DNA of 64,000 nt. It comes from Shinella zoogloeoides. GTDB lineage: Bacteria > Pseudomonadota > Alphaproteobacteria > Rhizobiales > Rhizobiaceae. The notes under the pieces were generated by a model. That model ran no database searches. It was not told where the DNA came from and worked only from the letters and a program-made list of their open reading frames with translations. This document shows, in pieces, positions 26,854 to 35,124 of the stretch. The stretch is taken from the NCBI RefSeq assembly GCF_033705735.1, contig NZ_CP131130.1:124001-188000 (forward strand), in the 5' to 3' direction. The translations under genes and the position numbers were made by a program. Numbering within the stretch: position 1 is the stretch's first letter; every line of letters begins with the position of its first letter.

Positions 26854-27213
26854 TTACAGGGGCTGGTCGAGCTGGGCGTCCATGTCGCGCGCGTCGAGAG
26901 GCTTTCTGGCGCGGGCGGGTTTCATCTGGGTGATGCGGTCGGGATTTTCCGCCGTCGGGTTTTCCGGCACGGTGCCGGGCGGAAGCGCATTGCGGGCGAT
27001 ATCGGCCCTGGCCGCCCTGTCGAGCCTTTCCTTCGGATGAAGGTCGGGGCGCAGGATGAGGCCGCTCTTCGCATGGGGGGCGGCGGCGCCGTCCTCCTCC
27101 GCTATCTCCGCCCGGGCGCGCAGCCAGTGCGAATATTCGCGGCCCTCCGGGCGGCCTTCCGCCTCCCAGATCTCGTGGACCCTTTGCCTGATACGTTCGT
27201 CGTGATCGTTCAT
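26854..27213 (-). CDS. DUF2934-domain protein
   Basis: 119 residues from MNDHDERIRQRVHEIWEAEG. The DUF2934 motif I-R-x-R-x-H-E-I-W-E-x-E-G-R-P-E-G-x-E-x-x-H-W is present in full in the first 32 residues. The rest is hydrophilic and probably disordered (Pro/Asn/Arg-rich), ending DMDAQLDQPL. A longer frame upstream is rejected because it is Arg/Pro-rich and non-conserved in character. Function is unknown; these proteins are soluble and common in rhizobia. Confidence 0.82.
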   Translation of the reverse strand: MNDHDERIRQRVHEIWEAEGRPEGREYSHWLRARAEIAEEDGAAAPHAKSGLILRPDLHPKERLDRAARADIARNALPPGTVPENPTAENPDRITQMKPARARKPLDARDMDAQLDQPL

Positions 27214-27351
27214 CGTATCGTCCCTTCCTGGCCTTTTCGGCCGTTTCGGGCGGGGTCGGCGCAGGCTACCGCGGTGCGAACCGGCTTCTGCCGAACGCTC
27301 CACCCGCAAGGGGAAAACCCCTAGCGGGAAAGTTTGGTTCCCGTGTGACGA

Positions 27352-28437
27352 TCAGAGGGGACGATCGGCCCAATGGGCCGTGCGCGTGCCGCAAAGCGCT
27401 GAGATGGAGGCGATCTGCTCGCGATCACAAATGCGCGAGAGGCCGTTCACGATCTCGCCCGGCAGCGTCGGGCCGGCATAGACCATGCAGGAATAGAGCT
27501 GCACGAGGGTCGCCCCGGCGCGGATTTTCTCCGCCGCCGTCTCGGCCGAGGAGACGCCGCCGACGCCGATGATCGGCAGGCTCTCGCCGACGCGCCGGCG
27601 CATCTTGGCAAGCACCACGGTCGATTTCTCGAAGAGCGGCTTTCCGGAAAGCCCGCCCGCCTCGCCGGCATGGCGGGTGTCGCGCAGCCCTTCGCGCGAC
27701 AGCGTCGTGTTGGAGACGATGAGGCCGTCGAGCGGATGGGCGAGCGCCAGCTCGGCGATGTCGTCGAGACCCTCCTCGGTGAGATCGGGCGCGATCTTCA
27801 GGAAGACCGGCACCGGGCGGCCGCTGCGGGCCTCTTCCTCGGCGCGGGCGGCGAGCACGGCCGACAGCAGCGCATGCAGGCTTTCCTTCGCCTGCAGGTC
27901 GCGCAGGCCCGGCGTGTTGGGCGAGGAGATGTTGGCGGTGAAATAACGCGCGACGTCGTAGAAGGTACGGATGCCGGCCACGTAATCGGCGATGCGGTCC
28001 TCGCTGTCCTTGTTGGCGCCGATATTGACGCCGATCAGCGCATCGCGCCGGCAGGTTTTCAGGCGCCCGAGCGCGGCGGCATGGCCTTCATTGTTGAAGC
28101 CGAGGCGGTTGATGACGGCATCGTCTTCGATGAGGCGGAAGATGCGCGGCTTCGGATTGCCGGCCTGCGGGCGCGGCGTGACGGTGCCGATCTCGGTGAA
28201 GCCGAAGCCGAGGCGCAGCAGCGCCTCCGGCACCTCGGCATTCTTGTCATAGCCGGCGGCCATGCCGAGCGGATTGGGGAAGACGATGCCGGCGACGGTC
28301 TGCGCCAGACGCGGATCGGCCTTCACCGGGCAGGCAGGCACGACGCCGGCCTTCAGCGCGGCGATGGAAAGGCCGTGCGCGGTTTCGGGATCGAAGAGGA
28401 AGAGGCCCTTGCGGCCGAGGTTCGAGAGAAACGACAT
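27352..28437 (-). CDS. pyrD: Dihydroorotate dehydrogenase (quinone), class 2
   Basis: 361 residues from MSFLSNLGRKGLFLFDPE. Features of the membrane-associated class are present: the N-terminal amphipathic helix region, GMAAGYDKNAEVPEAL (FMN), FTEIGTVTPRPQAGNPKPR, NRLGFNNEG, ANISSPNTPGLRDLQ with the class 2 catalytic serine, KIAPDL, and GVGGVSSAETAAEKI near the end. It oxidises dihydroorotate to orotate with quinone in pyrimidine synthesis. Its ATG overlaps the stop of the upstream DUF952 gene by one base (TGATG), so translation is coupled. Confidence 0.95.
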   Translation of the reverse strand: MSFLSNLGRKGLFLFDPETAHGLSIAALKAGVVPACPVKADPRLAQTVAGIVFPNPLGMAAGYDKNAEVPEALLRLGFGFTEIGTVTPRPQAGNPKPRIFRLIEDDAVINRLGFNNEGHAAALGRLKTCRRDALIGVNIGANKDSEDRIADYVAGIRTFYDVARYFTANISSPNTPGLRDLQAKESLHALLSAVLAARAEEEARSGRPVPVFLKIAPDLTEEGLDDIAELALAHPLDGLIVSNTTLSREGLRDTRHAGEAGGLSGKPLFEKSTVVLAKMRRRVGESLPIIGVGGVSSAETAAEKIRAGATLVQLYSCMVYAGPTLPGEIVNGLSRICDREQIASISALCGTRTAHWADRPL

Positions 28438-28784
28438 CAGAGGGACATCTCCGGAAACTGGTGGGCGCCATCGGGGCCGAGCGGCAGGGGCTTTTCCCAG
28501 AGCACGGCGGAAAGCGGCAGGTCGGCATAAAGATGCGGGAAGAGATCGCCGCCGCGCGAAGGCTCGAAGACGAGCTTTTCGCCGAGCGCATCGCCGTCGA
28601 TGGCGACAAGAAGAAGGTCGCTCTGGCCCGCGAAATGGCGGGCGGCGGTCTCCTTCGCCTGGGTCGCGGTGGAGAAATGGATGTAGCCGTCCGCAAGGTC
28701 GATGGCCGCGCCCTTGAAAATCCCGGCGTCCTTCGCATCTTGCCACAGACTTGCCGGAACGATCTTGTAGATTGTTTTCGCCAT
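28437..28784 (-). CDS. DUF952-domain protein
   Basis: 115 residues from MAKTIYKIVPASLWQDAKD, with a GGAGGAA ribosome site; a longer upstream frame is not convincing. The family pattern is clear: GIFKGAAIDLADGYIHFSTA, KETAARHFAG, LLLVAIDGDALG and FPHLYADLPLSAVLW. DUF952 is a small alpha/beta family linked by fold to ADP-ribosyl/glutathione-related enzymes, but its activity is not established. It is translationally coupled to pyrD, as in other alphaproteobacteria. Confidence 0.88.
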   Translation of the reverse strand: MAKTIYKIVPASLWQDAKDAGIFKGAAIDLADGYIHFSTATQAKETAARHFAGQSDLLLVAIDGDALGEKLVFEPSRGGDLFPHLYADLPLSAVLWEKPLPLGPDGAHQFPEMSL

Positions 28785-28891
28785 CTCGTCCGTTCCTCCA
28801 TTGGCTGCCGCGTTTGACGGTAGCGCTTGCCGCAAAGAACGGCGAATGTCCACCGGCGACAGGCCGCAAACCGGCTCTTGGAGGATTTTGC

Positions 28892-29317
28892 ATGCGAATC
28901 TCTGCTCTGCCCCTGACCTTCGCCGCTCTCCTTCTGGCAGGCTCTGCCCATGCCGAGGGCGAGGGCCGCTACCGCATGGAGAAGACCGAGACCGGCCTGG
29001 TGCGGCTCGACACGGTTTCCGGCGAGATATCGCTTTGCCGCGAGCAGGACGGTCAGATCGTCTGCCGCATGGCGGCGGACGAGCGCGCGGCCTTCGAAAA
29101 GGAACTCGACCTCCTCACGAAGCGCGTCGAAGCGCTCGAAAAGGGCGCGGCGAGCGGCCTGACGGCCGCAAAACCCTCGCTCCCGTCGGACGAAGAGATT
29201 GACCGGACCATGAGCATCATGGAAAAGATGATGCAAAGGTTCATGGGCATCGTGAAGAACCTGGAGGATGGCGAGGAGGAAGCCGCCCCCGGCAAGGCGG
29301 TGCCGCAGAAGACCTGA
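28892..29317 (+). CDS. Exported protein of unknown function
   Basis: 141 residues. A standard signal peptide (MRISALPLTFAALLLAGSAHA) is followed by a short beta segment (GRYRMEKTETGLVRLDTVSG, CREQDGQIVCRM with two cysteines) and a charged coiled-coil-like helix (FEKELDLLTKRVEALEKG). A strong GGAGGA ribosome site precedes the ATG. I recall such periplasmic proteins in rhizobia but no function. The two cysteines nine residues apart could form a disulfide. Confidence 0.72.
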   Translation: MRISALPLTFAALLLAGSAHAEGEGRYRMEKTETGLVRLDTVSGEISLCREQDGQIVCRMAADERAAFEKELDLLTKRVEALEKGAASGLTAAKPSLPSDEEIDRTMSIMEKMMQRFMGIVKNLEDGEEEAAPGKAVPQKT

Positions 29318-29375
29318 CGGGCTACCTGCGCCGGCAGAACCGTGCTGCGCCCGTCACATTCCTGGGAGGGAGCGC

Positions 29376-30029
29376 ATGGCATCGGCACTCACGATCATCA
29401 TCGCGGATGACCATCCGCTGTTCCGCGGCGCGTTGAAACAGGCGCTGACCGGAATGGCGGGCAATCCGGACATCGTCGAGGCCGGCGATTTCGAGGCGGC
29501 GCGCAAGGCGGCCGCCGCCAATCCGGGCGCCGACCTCATGCTGCTCGATCTCGCCATGCCGGGCGTCAGCGGCCTTTCCGGCCTCATTTCGCTGCGGGCC
29601 GAGTTCCAGAGCCTTCCGGTCGTCATCGTCTCGGCGAGCGACGACCCGGCCACCATTCGCCGCGCGCTCGATCTCGGCGCCTCCGGCTTCATCTCCAAAT
29701 CCGCCTCCATCGAGGATATCCGCGAGGGGATAAGCTCGGTGCTGGAGGGCAATATCTATACGCCCGGCTTCTATGTGCGCGGGCCGGAGCAGGACAGCGA
29801 GGTGGCCGACCTCATCGCCCGGCTGCGCACGCTCACCCCGCAGCAGTCGCGCGTTCTCGCCATGCTGGCCGAGGGCCTGCTCAACAAGCAGATCGCTTAC
29901 GAGCTCGGCGTCTCCGAGGCGACCATCAAGGCGCATGTCTCGGCGATCCTCCTCAAGCTCAATGTCGACAGCCGCACCCAGGCGGTCATCCAGCTCGGCA
30001 AGATCGGTGCGGCGCAGGCCGCGGCGTGA
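29376..30029 (+). CDS. LuxR/NarL-family response regulator
   Basis: 217 residues: receiver domain at 5-125 with D11-D12, phospho-acceptor D58 (MLLDLAMP), the S of VSASDD and K of FISKS; then a LuxR-type helix-turn-helix at about 145-205 (LTPQQSRVLAMLAEGLLNKQ, in part, and YELGVSEATIKAHVSAILLKL). It binds DNA when phosphorylated. The start at 29376 has GGGAGGG upstream. The large hybrid kinase ending at 30936 converges on it and is its likely partner, with the foreign-looking hydrolase between them. Confidence 0.93.
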   Translation: MASALTIIIADDHPLFRGALKQALTGMAGNPDIVEAGDFEAARKAAAANPGADLMLLDLAMPGVSGLSGLISLRAEFQSLPVVIVSASDDPATIRRALDLGASGFISKSASIEDIREGISSVLEGNIYTPGFYVRGPEQDSEVADLIARLRTLTPQQSRVLAMLAEGLLNKQIAYELGVSEATIKAHVSAILLKLNVDSRTQAVIQLGKIGAAQAAA

Positions 30030-30151
30030 TCTGGATCATACGATAAATCCTGCCAACCGGGAGCAAGCGACATTGGCGGCCTTGCGCCACTCGCGGCCAT
30101 TCGATTGAAATGGCGATTGCGGGCTGAGCGGATATTTCCCGGGGCAACCCA

Positions 30152-30904
30152 ATGAAATTCGAAAAATTCTTCATACCATCCGATGAACTTGGCGTCAGAT
30201 TGGAGATCGTTGCCGCGAGGCCCGAGGGGGATGGTCCCTTTCCGACTGTCGTGTTCAATCACGGCTCTACCGGAAGGGGGCAGAACAGAGCTCTATATTC
30301 CAGGACTATGGCTCCGGCAGTCATAGCAGACTACTTCATTGCGCGGGGATGGATGGCTCTGTTTCCGCAACGTCGAGGACGGGGCAAATCGGGAGGAGCA
30401 TATGGCGAGGGCCTTGCTCAAGATGGCTCCGGCTATTCCTGCGACGCGGAAATCGCGCTCGCCGGTTTCGAGCGGGCCGTCGATGACGTCGATGCCGTCG
30501 TTCGCCATCTGCGCGGTCGATCCGATGTAAACCAGAACCGGATGATCATCGGGGGCGTGTCACGCGGAGGCATATTGTCCATTGCCTATGCCGGGATGAG
30601 GCCAGGAATGTTCTGCGGCTGCATCAACTTTAACGGCGGGTGGTTGGGGAGGGGGTGCCTGAGCCACGAACTCGTCAATCCGCTGCTCTTCGAGCGTGGT
30701 GCACCGTCGGGAATTTCGACCCTATGGCTCCATGGCAGCTACGATCAATACTACCGGATCGCGCATTGCAGAGGGAATTTCGACCGGTTCCTGTCGGCTG
30801 GTGGGCAGGGAAAATTCGTGGCAGCGCCCATGGGGCACGCGCTGATGTTCAAGCCTGCGCTCTGGAAAGAGCATGTCGACCGATACCTTCTTGCCTTGGG
30901 TTGA
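30152..30904 (+). CDS. Alpha/beta-hydrolase family protein, atypical composition
   Basis: 250 residues. The nucleophile elbow is GVSRGG (Ser of the G-x-S-x-G), the oxyanion-hole region is VVFNHGSTGRG, and the end carries a possible acid (HGSYDQYY) and His (PMGHAL). It resembles dienelactone hydrolase/S9-type small hydrolases, with no signal peptide. Its base composition is visibly lower in GC than both neighbours, and it uses codons rare nearby (AGA, ATA, AGG, GGA). This suggests recent transfer into the spacer between a response regulator and its kinase. The substrate is unknown; ester or peptide bonds are likely. Confidence 0.82.
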   Translation: MKFEKFFIPSDELGVRLEIVAARPEGDGPFPTVVFNHGSTGRGQNRALYSRTMAPAVIADYFIARGWMALFPQRRGRGKSGGAYGEGLAQDGSGYSCDAEIALAGFERAVDDVDAVVRHLRGRSDVNQNRMIIGGVSRGGILSIAYAGMRPGMFCGCINFNGGWLGRGCLSHELVNPLLFERGAPSGISTLWLHGSYDQYYRIAHCRGNFDRFLSAGGQGKFVAAPMGHALMFKPALWKEHVDRYLLALG

Positions 30905-30935
30905 ACCGCTCGAAGCCTTAACCGGTCATTGCTGA

Positions 30936-33900
30936 TTACTCTGCCGCCTCCCGCTGCAATGCCGAAAACTGCGTCAGCCATGCCCGCATCGAGGCGGGGC
31001 GGACCGGCTTGTTCTGCACGAGGATATTGTCCCTGTCCGCCTCGGCTCGCACGTCAGGCGTGCGGTCGGCGGTGACCAGCAAGGCCGGCACCTCGCGACC
31101 GAGCGCGGCGCGGAGCTTGCCGATGGCGGAAATGCCGGTGCCGTCGTCGAGGTGGTAGTCGGCGATCACGGCGTCGATGGCCGGCGGATCGGCGGCGGCC
31201 AGCGCCTCGACCGCCGCGACGGATTCGGCGAGCGTCACCGTGCAGCCCCAGCCGGAGAGCAGCAGCCGCATGCCGTCGAGGATCTTCGGCTCGTTGTCGA
31301 TGCACAGCACCCTGAGGCCCTTCAGCGGTTCGTCGCTGGCCGGCACGACGGCCGGCTTGTCGGCGACATGGCGGCTGGCGGCGGCATCGATCGGCACGCG
31401 CACCTTGAAGCTGGTGCCGCGTCCCGGCGTCGATTGCAGCTCGACGGGATGGGAGAGGACGCGCGAGATGCGGTCGACGATGGAAAGGCCGAGCCCGAGG
31501 CCCGGCGCGGTGCGCGCGCCCTCGTCCAGCCGGGCGAATTCCTTGAAGACGGTGCGGAATTTCGAGGCGGGGATGCCGATGCCGGAATCGAGCACCTGGA
31601 TATAGGCATGCCCGCCCTTGCGCCGCACGCCGACGAGCACCTTGCCGGAATTGGTGTATTTGATGGCGTTCGAGACGAGGTTCTGCACGACGCGGCGCAG
31701 GAGATTGGGGTCCGTGCGGATGGCGAGCGAGGAGGAAAGCACGGTGAACCTGAGGTTCTTCGCACGGGCGACGGGCGCGAAATCGGTCTCGATGCGCTTC
31801 AGCAGGTCCTTGAGCGGAACCGTCTGCACGCGCGGCTTCATCGCGCCGGTATCGAGGCGGGAAATGTCGAGCACCGCGCCCAGGATCGCCTCCACCGATT
31901 CCAGCGAGGAATCGATATTGTGGATCATCGCCCGGTTCTCCGTGTCGCCCAGCCGCTCGACCAGCGAGGAGGAATAGAGCCGTGCCGCGTTGAGCGGCTG
32001 GAGGATGTCGTGGCCGGCGGCGGCGAAGAAGCGCGTCTTGCTGATATTGGCCTCTTCCGCAGCGGCGCGCGCCTCGGCGAGCTCGGTGTTGACGCGGGTG
32101 AGCTCGGCGGTGCGCTGGGCGACGCGCTGCTCCAGCGTCTCGTTGACCTGCTTGAGCGCGCGGTCGGCGGCGACGCGATCGGTGATGTCGGTATAGGTGG
32201 AGACGAACCCTTTTTCCGGCATGGCATTGGTGCGGATCTCGATGATGCGCTCGCCGCCGGAAAGCACCAGCGCGAAGGGCTCGTCGAAGGTCATGGTGCG
32301 GACGATCGCCGCCTCCTGGTCGGCCTCGGCGATATCGCCGCGCTCGACGAGGATCTCCACGATGTCGGCGAGCGGAAAGCCGACCTGGCCGACATATTCC
32401 GGCAGGTCGAGGAGCTGGCGGAAGCGGCGGTTCCAGACGGTGAGGTTGCCCTCGCTGTCGAAGACGGCGATGCCCTGGTCCATCTGGCCGAGCGCGGTCT
32501 GCAGCATGTCCTGATTGTATTGCAGGGCCTCGCTGGCCTGGTCGAGCAGCCAGTCCGTATCTGTCGGCGTGTCGTCGATACGCTGGAGCACGAGCGAGAG
32601 CACGAGGCGGGCCGAGGAGGAGCCGATGGCGCTGCCGAGGAGCTGCTCGGAGAAATGCACGATGGCGGCGTCGGCCGGCGCATTGTCCTCCAGCCAGCGG
32701 CCGACCTGCCGCTCATAGGTGTGGAAGGAACGCTGCATGCGCTCTTCGCCGAGATATTTGGCGATTGTACTCTTGAGGTCCTTGACCGTTACCTTCGTGC
32801 GCCGGCCGCGGAAGGCCCTTTCGAGGCGCGGCTTGGAGCGGATGAAGGTGCCGGCCTGGAGGCGTTCCAGCGAGGTCGGGTTGCGGGTGAGCGAACCGAC
32901 GACATAGGCCCCGACATTGACCAGCATTGAGATGAGGGTGGCGTTGACCAGCGGGTCGGCGGCATCCCCGGTGAAGATGGTGGAGCCGGGGAAGAGGAAG
33001 CCGAGGATGGTTTCGGCGACATAGGCATTGTCCGCGACGCCGATGCTCGGCAGGAAGAGCAGGTAGGCCCAGACGACGAGGCCGGAGATCATGCCGGCCA
33101 TGGCGCCGCGCGCATTGGCGCTGCGCCAGAAGAGGCCGCCGAGCAGCGCCGGGGCGACCTGCGCCGCCGCCGCGAAGGCGAGGAGGCCCATGGAGGCAAG
33201 GCCCGCATTGGCCGTCGCCGCGCGATAGTAGGCATAGCCGAGCAGCAGCACGAAGAAGATGGCGAGCCGGCGGATGCGCAGCAGCATGCGCGAAAGGTCG
33301 TCCTGCTGCTCGACGCCGCCGATGAGGTTTCGCCTGAGCACGACCGGGATGACGATGTCGTTCGACACCATGATGGAGAGCGCCACCGAGGCGACGATGA
33401 CCATGGCGGTGGCGGCGGAGAAGCCGCCGATGAAGGCGACGAGCGTCAGCACCGGCTGGTCGAGCGCGAAGGGCAGGGTCAGCACGTAGAGGTCGCCGTC
33501 GCCCTGGCCGTTGAAGGTCATCACGCCGCCGATGGCGACGGGCAGGACGAAGAGGTTGATGGCGACGAGATAGAGCGGGAAGAGGATGCCCGCCGTGCGC
33601 AGTTCGCCCGCCGTCCGGTTCTCCACCACCGTCACGTGGAACTGGCGCGGCAGCATGACGATGGCGAAGGCCGACAGCACGATGAGCAGGATCCAGCGCG
33701 CCACCGGCGTCTCGTAGGTCAGCGCCTGCATGACGCGCGGGCTTTGCGAGGCGCGCTGCCACAAGTCGCCCGGCCCGTCGAACATCACGAAGATGACGTA
33801 GAGCCCGACGGAGGCGATGGCGATGAGCTTGACCAGCGATTCCATCGAGATGGCGAGGATGAGCCCGTCCTGGTGCTCGGTCGCGTCCGTGTGGCGCGTG

Positions 33901-34436
33901 CCGAAGACGGTGGCGAAGCAGGCGAGGAAGAGCGTCACGACCAGCGGCAGGTCGATGAGCCCGCCCGAGGCTGCGATGCCGAAGCCGGTCGTATCGACCA
34001 TGGCGGAGACGGAGCTGGAGACCGCCTTCAATTGCAGCGCGATATAGGGGATGTAGCCGATTAGCGAGATCAGCGCGACGACGGCGGCGACGCCGGGATT
34101 CTTGCCGTAGCGTGCGGCGACGAAGTCGGCGATGGAGGTGAGGCGTTCGGATTTCGCCAGCGTCACGATGCGGCGGATCAGCGGCATGCCGAGCGTGAAC
34201 ATCAGGATCGGGCCGATATAGATGCCGGCGAATTCCAGCCCGTTGGTGGTGGCGAGCCCCACGCCGCCGAAATAGGTCCAGGAGGTGCAGTAGATGGCAA
34301 GGCTGAGCGCATAGACGAGCGGCCGGCCCTTCGACGAGCGGCCGGAATGCTTGGCCTTGCGGTCGCCGTAACTTGCGACCGCGAAGAGCAGGAGCAGGTA
34401 GGCGAGCGCCAAGGCGAATATCAGCGAGCCCGGCAT
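30936..34436 (-). CDS. Hybrid sensor kinase fused to a sodium/solute symporter-like domain (NahK/CbrA-like)
   Basis: 1166 residues from MPGSLIFALALAYLLLLF (GGAGGAA ribosome site). Residues about 1-560 are a sodium:solute symporter-like region with roughly 13 helices (AIYCTSWTYFGGVGLATTNG, YIPYIALQLKAVSSS). A linker and PAS domain follow (DQGIAVFDSEGNLTVWN, in part), then a coiled coil, HisKA with GHDILQPLNAARL (H809), and HATPase_c (NLVSNAIKYTNSGKV; GLGLGLSIVDRI). A C-terminal receiver has D1093 in IADYHLDDGTG. It resembles CbrA/NahK-type kinases that couple solute sensing to phosphorelay. The LuxR-type regulator at 29376 is the likely target. Confidence 0.92.
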   Translation of the reverse strand: MPGSLIFALALAYLLLLFAVASYGDRKAKHSGRSSKGRPLVYALSLAIYCTSWTYFGGVGLATTNGLEFAGIYIGPILMFTLGMPLIRRIVTLAKSERLTSIADFVAARYGKNPGVAAVVALISLIGYIPYIALQLKAVSSSVSAMVDTTGFGIAASGGLIDLPLVVTLFLACFATVFGTRHTDATEHQDGLILAISMESLVKLIAIASVGLYVIFVMFDGPGDLWQRASQSPRVMQALTYETPVARWILLIVLSAFAIVMLPRQFHVTVVENRTAGELRTAGILFPLYLVAINLFVLPVAIGGVMTFNGQGDGDLYVLTLPFALDQPVLTLVAFIGGFSAATAMVIVASVALSIMVSNDIVIPVVLRRNLIGGVEQQDDLSRMLLRIRRLAIFFVLLLGYAYYRAATANAGLASMGLLAFAAAAQVAPALLGGLFWRSANARGAMAGMISGLVVWAYLLFLPSIGVADNAYVAETILGFLFPGSTIFTGDAADPLVNATLISMLVNVGAYVVGSLTRNPTSLERLQAGTFIRSKPRLERAFRGRRTKVTVKDLKSTIAKYLGEERMQRSFHTYERQVGRWLEDNAPADAAIVHFSEQLLGSAIGSSSARLVLSLVLQRIDDTPTDTDWLLDQASEALQYNQDMLQTALGQMDQGIAVFDSEGNLTVWNRRFRQLLDLPEYVGQVGFPLADIVEILVERGDIAEADQEAAIVRTMTFDEPFALVLSGGERIIEIRTNAMPEKGFVSTYTDITDRVAADRALKQVNETLEQRVAQRTAELTRVNTELAEARAAAEEANISKTRFFAAAGHDILQPLNAARLYSSSLVERLGDTENRAMIHNIDSSLESVEAILGAVLDISRLDTGAMKPRVQTVPLKDLLKRIETDFAPVARAKNLRFTVLSSSLAIRTDPNLLRRVVQNLVSNAIKYTNSGKVLVGVRRKGGHAYIQVLDSGIGIPASKFRTVFKEFARLDEGARTAPGLGLGLSIVDRISRVLSHPVELQSTPGRGTSFKVRVPIDAAASRHVADKPAVVPASDEPLKGLRVLCIDNEPKILDGMRLLLSGWGCTVTLAESVAAVEALAAADPPAIDAVIADYHLDDGTGISAIGKLRAALGREVPALLVTADRTPDVRAEADRDNILVQNKPVRPASMRAWLTQFSALQREAAE

Positions 34437-34623
34437 GCTTCCTCCCGCAGTCCTTCGGCCTTTCCGGCGAGAATAGGCCAAAGCGGGCGGGAAGGAAATT
34501 GCGCCGAAGGTCGGGGTTGGAAATGTTCGCCTGTGCAAAGCGCCTGTAGATTGGCAATTGGCAGTTTCAACCCATGAAAAACTAAATTAGTCTGCTTCGG
34601 CCTCGCAGCAACAGGAGACCCTC

Positions 34624-35064
34624 ATGCTCAATGAGTTCAAGGCGTTTATCGCCCGCGGCAATGTCATGGACCTCGCCGTGGGTGTCATTATCGGTGCAGC
34701 CTTCAACAAGATCGTCGAATCCGTCGTGAACGATCTGGTCATGCCGATCGTCGGCGCCCTGACAGGGGGAGGTTTCGACTTTTCCAACTACTTCATCGCG
34801 CTGTCGAGCAATGTGACGGCGACGTCGCTTGCCGCCGCCCGCGAACAGGGCGCGGTCTTCGCCTACGGCAATTTCATCACCGTCCTCATCAACTTCCTCA
34901 TCCTCGCCTGGATCATCTTCCTGATGATCAAGGGCGTGAACCGCATGCGCACCTCGCTGGAGAAGGAAAAGGAAGCCGGCGCCGCCGAGCCCGCCCCGCC
35001 GCCGGAAGACGTGCTGCTCCTCACGGAAATCCGCGATCTGCTCAAGAGCCGCCCGGCGGTTTGA
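34624..35064 (+). CDS. mscL: Large-conductance mechanosensitive channel
   Basis: 146 residues, slightly longer than average MscL. It begins [20 protein letters not shown], with the conserved TM1 pore segment [20 protein letters not shown]. The periplasmic loop ([15 protein letters not shown]) and TM2 ([19 protein letters not shown]) follow, then a cytoplasmic helix with the typical charged KEKEAG and [14 protein letters not shown] end. It opens under membrane tension to release solutes on osmotic downshock. The AACAGGAGA ribosome site is good, and a strong terminator follows at 35091-35116. Confidence 0.96.
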   Translation: MLNEFKAFIARGNVMDLAVGVIIGAAFNKIVESVVNDLVMPIVGALTGGGFDFSNYFIALSSNVTATSLAAAREQGAVFAYGNFITVLINFLILAWIIFLMIKGVNRMRTSLEKEKEAGAAEPAPPPEDVLLLTEIRDLLKSRPAV

Positions 35065-35090
35065 GGTCTTCAGCACCGCGTTCAATGAAG

Positions 35091-35116
35091 AAAGGCCCGG
35101 TTTCCCGGGCCTTTTT
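35091..35116 (+). terminator. Rho-independent terminator of mscL
   Basis: Perfect 10-bp stem AAAGGCCCGG (35091-35100) with CCGGGCCTTT (35105-35114), a 4-base loop and a TTTTT tail. It also lies at the 3' end of the convergent decarboxylase gene and may act weakly in that direction. Confidence 0.9.
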
Positions 35117-35124
35117 GCCATGTA

